17,834 bases of DNA from Bacillota bacterium (GTDB lineage: Bacteria > Bacillota > Clostridia > Christensenellales > Aristaeellaceae), in contig JAEVYX010000010.1 in assembly GCA_023392515.1 (NCBI GenBank), positions 1 to 17,834 of the forward strand, given 5' to 3'. Shown here in pieces: positions 13,844-17,834 of the stretch. A model generated the notes under the pieces. That model worked only from the letters and a program-made list of their open reading frames with translations. It did no database searches and was not told the origin of the DNA. Positions within the stretch are counted from its first letter, which is position 1; each line of letters opens with the position of its first letter. Made by a program: the position numbers and the translations under genes.

Positions 13844-16167
13844 AGAACGGAGCGGGCGCGCACCTTTTGCGGCGGAAGCTCGTGCGCGATATTCAAAGCA
13901 ATTATAAATCCTTTGTGGCGGCATTCCTCATCTGCATGCTGTCCACCATGCTGTACTGCGGCATTGACATGGCCTGGCGCGGCATGGAAAAGAATTTGGA
14001 TGAGCAGCTTGCGCAAACCCAATTGGCCGATCTTTGGATCGTGGGGGAAATGAGCGACCGCATGGCAAGGGACATTGCGGCTCTGCCAGGGGTGAAGGAC
14101 GCCCAACGGCGTGTCCGCGTCCGCTCCGCTGTGGATTTGCCGGGGGAGCCTACGCTGGAGCTTTTCATGAATGAGGGCACGACACGGGTAAATAAACCCA
14201 TGGTATTTGAGGGCAGCGCGCTTCCCGAAACGGACAAATTTGTATGCGTGCTGGACAGTTCCTTTGCGGAGGCTTATGACATCGCAGTAGGGGACAGCCT
14301 GACGGTGGAAGCATCAGGCATGTCATTGGAACTGAAAGTGGGCGGCATCGGCTACGCCATGGAGTATGTGGTGCATTCGGATGGCTTCAGCCTGTCTGCA
14401 GACCCCAAATCCTTTGGGTATGCAATCCTCTCGCCAGGCTCGCTGGGCTTTTTACCGTACCGGGAAACGGTGGTAAGCCTTGAAACCGGTGCGGACGCGG
14501 AAAAGGCTAAGCAGGACATTCAGCGGCTGATGGACGACCCGATGATGATTGTACTGACCCGGGATGACAAAACGGGCATCAAGATGGCTTTGGAGGAAGC
14601 AGGACAGATACGGGCCCTGGGCCAGGCCTTCCCCGCGGTGTTTTTCCTGGTGGCGGCGCTGATCGTATGGAGCACCATGAAGCGCATGGTGGATACCCAG
14701 CGCATGCAGATTGGCACCTTATGCTCCCTTGGGTATACCCGGGGCCAACTCATTTGGCACTATGTGGGATATGGGCTTACGGTATCCGCAACAGGCGCCC
14801 TTTTGGGCGTGCTGGGCGCACGCTTTATTCTTGGGAATATCGTGATGGCGATCCTGGAGAAAATCTACGTGATGCCGGGGGCTAGTGTGTTTATGCATTG
14901 GGGCGTGACGGCGGGCATCAGCCTGCTTACCATATTGATTGCCATGGGCGCCAGCTTTTTAAGCTGCTATCAGGCGCTTGCGGAAGTTCCATCGGGGCTT
15001 TTGCGGCCCAAGCCCCCTGCCCACGGAAGGCGCGTGCTGCTGGAACGCATCCCGTTTCTGTGGCGCCGCATGTCCTTTTCCGGGAAACTGATTACAAGGA
15101 ACATGTTTCGAAACATCTCTCGCTTTTTGATCGGTATCATTGGCGTGGTGGGCTGTTCGGCGCTTCTGCTTACAGGGTTTGGCATGCGGGATTCGGTATT
15201 CTACGTGATGGATCACCACTATGCCCATACCATGCGCTATGATGTGCGGGTGAACCTGAACACCTCCGCCACGGTGGACTATCCGGACGCGGTGAAGCTG
15301 CGCGGGGGAGCCCAAAGCATGGAAAGCATGATGGAGCAAAGCTGTGAGCTTTTGCTTGACGGGCTTTGGAAGACGGAATCGCTGACTGTGTTGGAAGACC
15401 GTCACGAAATGGTATACCTGGAAAGGGACGGGCAGCGCATATGGCTGCCCAATGCGGGGATTGCCCTTACCGAGCGCACGGCGGAGGACGCCAGGCTTCA
15501 GATCGGGGATAGCGTAAAGCTGCGCGCCCCCAATGGGCATACGGCGGCGGTAACGGTGCAGGATATTATCAGCATACAGTTGGGCCAGGGCGTTTATATT
15601 AGCAAAAGCGCGTGGCGGCAGCTGGACCTGATGCCCTTTATGCCTACCACGGTTTTGTTGAAGGGCGGGAACATCCGAACCGATGTGCTGGAGGATATGG
15701 ACGGCGTTTCCAAGGTGCGCACCATTGTGCAGGAGAGGACCGGCAACGCGTCTGTCGTAAAGGTGCTGGATGTGGTGGTGCTGGTCATGGTGCTGTTTGC
15801 GGGGGCACTGCTATTGGTGGTGCTGTTTACCCTGGGGCAATTGAACTTTTTTGAAAGGATCAAGGAACTGGCGACGCTGATGGTGCTGGGCTTTTTCCCG
15901 AGGGAGACAAAGCGGCTGATCCTGCGTGAAAACATGATTATCGCAGTGATGGGCCTGCCCATCGGGCTGTATTTGGGCCCGTTTCTGCATAGGTGGGTGC
16001 TGGAATCCGGGTTTCCCACCATGCTGGAATTCATCCCCTATATCGCCCCGGAAAGTTGGGTGTTTACGCCGCTTTTGACGCTATTGTTCGCCTGGGCGGT
16101 AAATCTTCTCATTGGCGGCAAGTTTAAAAAGGTAGACATGGTGGAAGCACTGAAAAGTGTCGAGTAA
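13837..16167 (+). CDS. FtsX-type ABC transporter permease (duplicated, 8 TM)
   Basis: A 776-residue permease made of two FtsX-like halves. Transmembrane segments lie near residues 26-45, 264-285, 307-333, 355-380, 423-445, 640-667, 695-715 and 735-757. Large extracellular domains follow the first helix (about 46-262) and the fifth (about 446-638). This two-half plan is known for lipoprotein- and antimicrobial-peptide-related exporters of Gram-positive bacteria. It should pair with the MacB-like ATPase encoded just upstream and with the adaptor encoded downstream. The start is a GTG at 13837 (a second GTG follows at 13840), seven bases after GGAGG and overlapping the ATPase stop. The exported compound cannot be inferred from the sequence. 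Confidence 0.9.
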   Translation: MVKNGAGAHLLRRKLVRDIQSNYKSFVAAFLICMLSTMLYCGIDMAWRGMEKNLDEQLAQTQLADLWIVGEMSDRMARDIAALPGVKDAQRRVRVRSAVDLPGEPTLELFMNEGTTRVNKPMVFEGSALPETDKFVCVLDSSFAEAYDIAVGDSLTVEASGMSLELKVGGIGYAMEYVVHSDGFSLSADPKSFGYAILSPGSLGFLPYRETVVSLETGADAEKAKQDIQRLMDDPMMIVLTRDDKTGIKMALEEAGQIRALGQAFPAVFFLVAALIVWSTMKRMVDTQRMQIGTLCSLGYTRGQLIWHYVGYGLTVSATGALLGVLGARFILGNIVMAILEKIYVMPGASVFMHWGVTAGISLLTILIAMGASFLSCYQALAEVPSGLLRPKPPAHGRRVLLERIPFLWRRMSFSGKLITRNMFRNISRFLIGIIGVVGCSALLLTGFGMRDSVFYVMDHHYAHTMRYDVRVNLNTSATVDYPDAVKLRGGAQSMESMMEQSCELLLDGLWKTESLTVLEDRHEMVYLERDGQRIWLPNAGIALTERTAEDARLQIGDSVKLRAPNGHTAAVTVQDIISIQLGQGVYISKSAWRQLDLMPFMPTTVLLKGGNIRTDVLEDMDGVSKVRTIVQERTGNASVVKVLDVVVLVMVLFAGALLLVVLFTLGQLNFFERIKELATLMVLGFFPRETKRLILRENMIIAVMGLPIGLYLGPFLHRWVLESGFPTMLEFIPYIAPESWVFTPLLTLLFAWAVNLLIGGKFKKVDMVEALKSVE

Positions 16168-16194
16168 AAGTGCGGAATAGAAGGAGAATAAGCA

Positions 16195-17298
16195 ATGATG
16201 CAAAACAGATTCAAAAAAGGGCTGGCCCTTATGGCCGCGCTTGTGATGTGCATAACCGCCCTGTCCATGCAGCCCGCGGCAAAGGCGGAGGAAACAGCCG
16301 GAAAAAGATGGGCCAAGGGGGTAGCCCGGGCTGCGGATACAGTGGATGTGTTTGCCCCGGTAGGCGGGCAGATTCTTGATTTTGATGTGAAGGCTGGCGA
16401 CGTGGTTCATGGGGAATCGGCGCTTTTTACCCTAAGACCGCTCCAGGTGCTGGCAGTAAAGGATGGCGTCATCCGATCGCTGCAGGGGGTTGTGGGCGAT
16501 CAGGCGGAAACCATCATAGCGCAGTATGGTGCCTTGTGTTTTATTGACAGGACGGATGTGATGTGGGTGCGTGCGTCCATTGCCGATGCGTTTGACAAGC
16601 CGGAAAACCGCGTGCTGACGCCGGGGGAAACGCTGCGCGTATACAACGGCAAGAGCAGCGATCCGGAGGATACTCTGGGCACCGTGATTCTGGTGGACGG
16701 CAGCCATTATGTGGTGGAAATCCCGGCGGGCATTTTCAAGCTGGAGGATAAGGTGAAACTCTACAGGGGCGACAGCGACACCTACAACGCCAAGGAACGG
16801 GTGGGTGAAGGCCGGGTGGAACGGGCTGCGCTCATTCCGGTAACAGGGGCAGGGGTGATTGCGGACATCCTTGTAACACAAGGGCAGAAGGTTTCAAGGG
16901 GGGATGCGCTGTTTACCCTGGACGCCGCCTCAGCCCGCCATACGGAGCCTGCAAAGACAGAGATAACTGCTCCCCGGGGCGGCGTGGTGTCGGCATTGTA
17001 TGTGCAGGACGGGCAGCAGGTGATGAAGGATCAGTTATTGCTTACGATAAAGCCCCTGGATGTGCTGGAATTTTCGGTGGATGTGGATGAACTGGATATC
17101 CCCTCTATTCAGGTGGGAAAGACCGTTCGGGTGAAGGTGGATGCGCTGGGGGATACCATGATTACCGCCACGGTGGAAAAGATCAGCCCCCTGGGCATCT
17201 CTGTTCTGGATACCACCAAGTACCCGGTGACGCTATCCATCCAGAGCGCTCCGGAGGGGCTGCTGCCCGGCATGCATGGTACGGCGTACTGGGAGTAA
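16195..17298 (+). CDS. HlyD/MacA-like efflux adaptor protein, secreted or membrane-anchored
   Basis: A 367-residue adaptor of the membrane-fusion-protein type. A signal or anchor segment occupies about residues 9-31 (AAKAEE after it). Three biotinyl-lipoyl-like segments are visible: VFAPVGGQILDFDVKAGDVV (about 50-69), PVTGAGVIADILVTQGQKVSRGD (about 216-238) and ITAPRGGVVSALYVQDGQQV (about 258-277). A beta-barrel-like part follows, ending PEGLLPGMHGTAYWE. No long coiled-coil hairpin separates the lipoyl halves, in contrast to MacA or HlyD that bridge two membranes. This suits a single-membrane cell in which the protein only assists the FtsX-type permease. The ATG at 16195 has AAGGAG eight bases upstream; an ATG at 16198 is the alternative. 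It is last in the efflux operon, 27 bases after the permease. Confidence 0.87.
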   Translation: MMQNRFKKGLALMAALVMCITALSMQPAAKAEETAGKRWAKGVARAADTVDVFAPVGGQILDFDVKAGDVVHGESALFTLRPLQVLAVKDGVIRSLQGVVGDQAETIIAQYGALCFIDRTDVMWVRASIADAFDKPENRVLTPGETLRVYNGKSSDPEDTLGTVILVDGSHYVVEIPAGIFKLEDKVKLYRGDSDTYNAKERVGEGRVERAALIPVTGAGVIADILVTQGQKVSRGDALFTLDAASARHTEPAKTEITAPRGGVVSALYVQDGQQVMKDQLLLTIKPLDVLEFSVDVDELDIPSIQVGKTVRVKVDALGDTMITATVEKISPLGISVLDTTKYPVTLSIQSAPEGLLPGMHGTAYWE

Positions 17299-17304
17299 AT
17301 ATTG

Positions 17305-17335
17305 AAAGGGGCTGCCGCTACAGGGCAGCCCCTTT
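17305..17335. terminator. Hairpin terminator between convergent genes
   Basis: A perfect 12-bp stem pairs 17305-17316 (AAAGGGGCTGCC) with 17324-17335 around a 7-base loop. It lies seven bases after the adaptor stop and 28 bases beyond the stop of the converging minus-strand gene. The A and T runs are in the stem itself and the tails are only mildly T-rich on either strand, so it may act in both directions. Confidence 0.8.
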
Positions 17336-17363
17336 GCAATTTGTCATGCTGCCTTGTGTACAG

Positions 17364-17816
17364 CTATTTTTTTGACGGTTCGTCAAGATCAATCCGGGTT
17401 ATGGTTGTGCTGTCAAAAATCGAGGCATCGTATGTCCTTGATATGATATCAAACGGAGTGGGACAAAGCGCCATTTCGCCATCTGCCATAAATCCAACGG
17501 AGGCAAAGCCGCTTGCCAATATCGTTTGAATTGGGTATGTGCCATACTCATACAGAAGGACTTTTTCATAGGCTCCATAATATTCGCAGACGGGCAAGGA
17601 TTGAGCGGCCGGAACATCAATGACGTACAGGTTTCGCAGTACATAGGGATAGTTTTTATCAAGTTTTAGAATCGGGTCATTCTCAATCAGAAACTCCCAG
17701 GCCTCTTCGGCTTGTGTTTGCGTTTGCTCTGCGCTCATGGCAGCCTGGCTGGAAGGAAGCGCAAAAAGCAATAGCAAAAGGAGAAGGCCTGCCGCGAAGA
17801 TTTTTCCCTTTTTCAT
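17364..17816 (-). CDS. Small secreted protein of unknown function
   Basis: A 150-residue protein that I do not recognise. It begins MKKGKIFAAG followed by a run of leucines and ends its signal peptide at ALPSSQA, so cleavage near residue 25 and export are likely. The mature part (about 125 residues) is acidic and rich in Tyr, with two cysteines (CEYYGAYEK and LCPTPFD) that could form one disulphide. No repeats, anchors or catalytic motifs are seen. AGGTGA lies about nine bases before the ATG, giving a sound start, and codon use resembles its neighbours, so I regard it as a real gene. It converges on the efflux operon, and its promoter lies outside the window or in the last 18 bases, so its regulation cannot be judged. 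Confidence 0.75.
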   Translation of the reverse strand: MKKGKIFAAGLLLLLLLFALPSSQAAMSAEQTQTQAEEAWEFLIENDPILKLDKNYPYVLRNLYVIDVPAAQSLPVCEYYGAYEKVLLYEYGTYPIQTILASGFASVGFMADGEMALCPTPFDIISRTYDASIFDSTTITRIDLDEPSKK

Positions 17817-17834
17817 CGTTTCATGTCACCTCAA

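Overview
The window looks like a chromosomal segment of a motile, Gram-positive anaerobe of the Clostridia type. The base composition is moderately GC-rich by eye. Supporting signs are strong AAGGAGG-type ribosome sites, a YesN/YesM-type two-component system, a YitT-family protein, an export system with no outer-membrane partner in view, and a chemoreceptor behind a sigma-D-like promoter. The genus cannot be named from this sequence. No rRNA, tRNA, CRISPR array, prophage or transposase is visible.

Region 1 (1-8260) is a carbohydrate uptake and sensing locus built around a divergent intergenic region (3629-3896). Leftwards runs a sugar ABC importer in the order two-domain ATPase, permease, binding protein. 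It is followed by a GC-rich hairpin and the first 22 codons of an aldehyde dehydrogenase that continues outside the window. Rightwards run a YesN-like AraC-type response regulator, a YesM-like histidine kinase and a second sugar-binding-protein homologue, all joined by ATGA overlaps and closed by a strong terminator. This resembles the XylFII-LytS-YesN sugar-sensing arrangement of solventogenic clostridia: the second binding protein probably presents the sugar to the kinase, and the regulator then switches on the importer. The ligand cannot be read from the sequence.

Region 2 (8299-10191) is a monocistronic methyl-accepting chemotaxis protein. It has its own near-consensus sigma-D (sigma-28) promoter and ends in an unusually large nested inverted repeat followed by seven T.

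Region 3 (10194-12214) is on the minus strand. It holds a YitT-family membrane protein with a good promoter of its own, an array of five consecutive hairpins (11093-11253), and two overlapping small membrane proteins of the YdcZ/DUF606 family. The pair therefore lies between two different structured intergenic elements, which are the least explained DNA in the window.

Region 4 (12320-17335) is an efflux module. A TetR-type regulator is divergent from a MacB/LolD-like ATPase, an 8-TM FtsX-type permease and a HlyD/MacA-like adaptor. The divergent region carries two inverted repeats of CCAACA, one between the -35 and -10 of the efflux promoter, so repression by the TetR protein is the simplest model. 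A hairpin terminator ends the operon, and an unrecognised small secreted protein gene (17364-17816) converges on it from the right.
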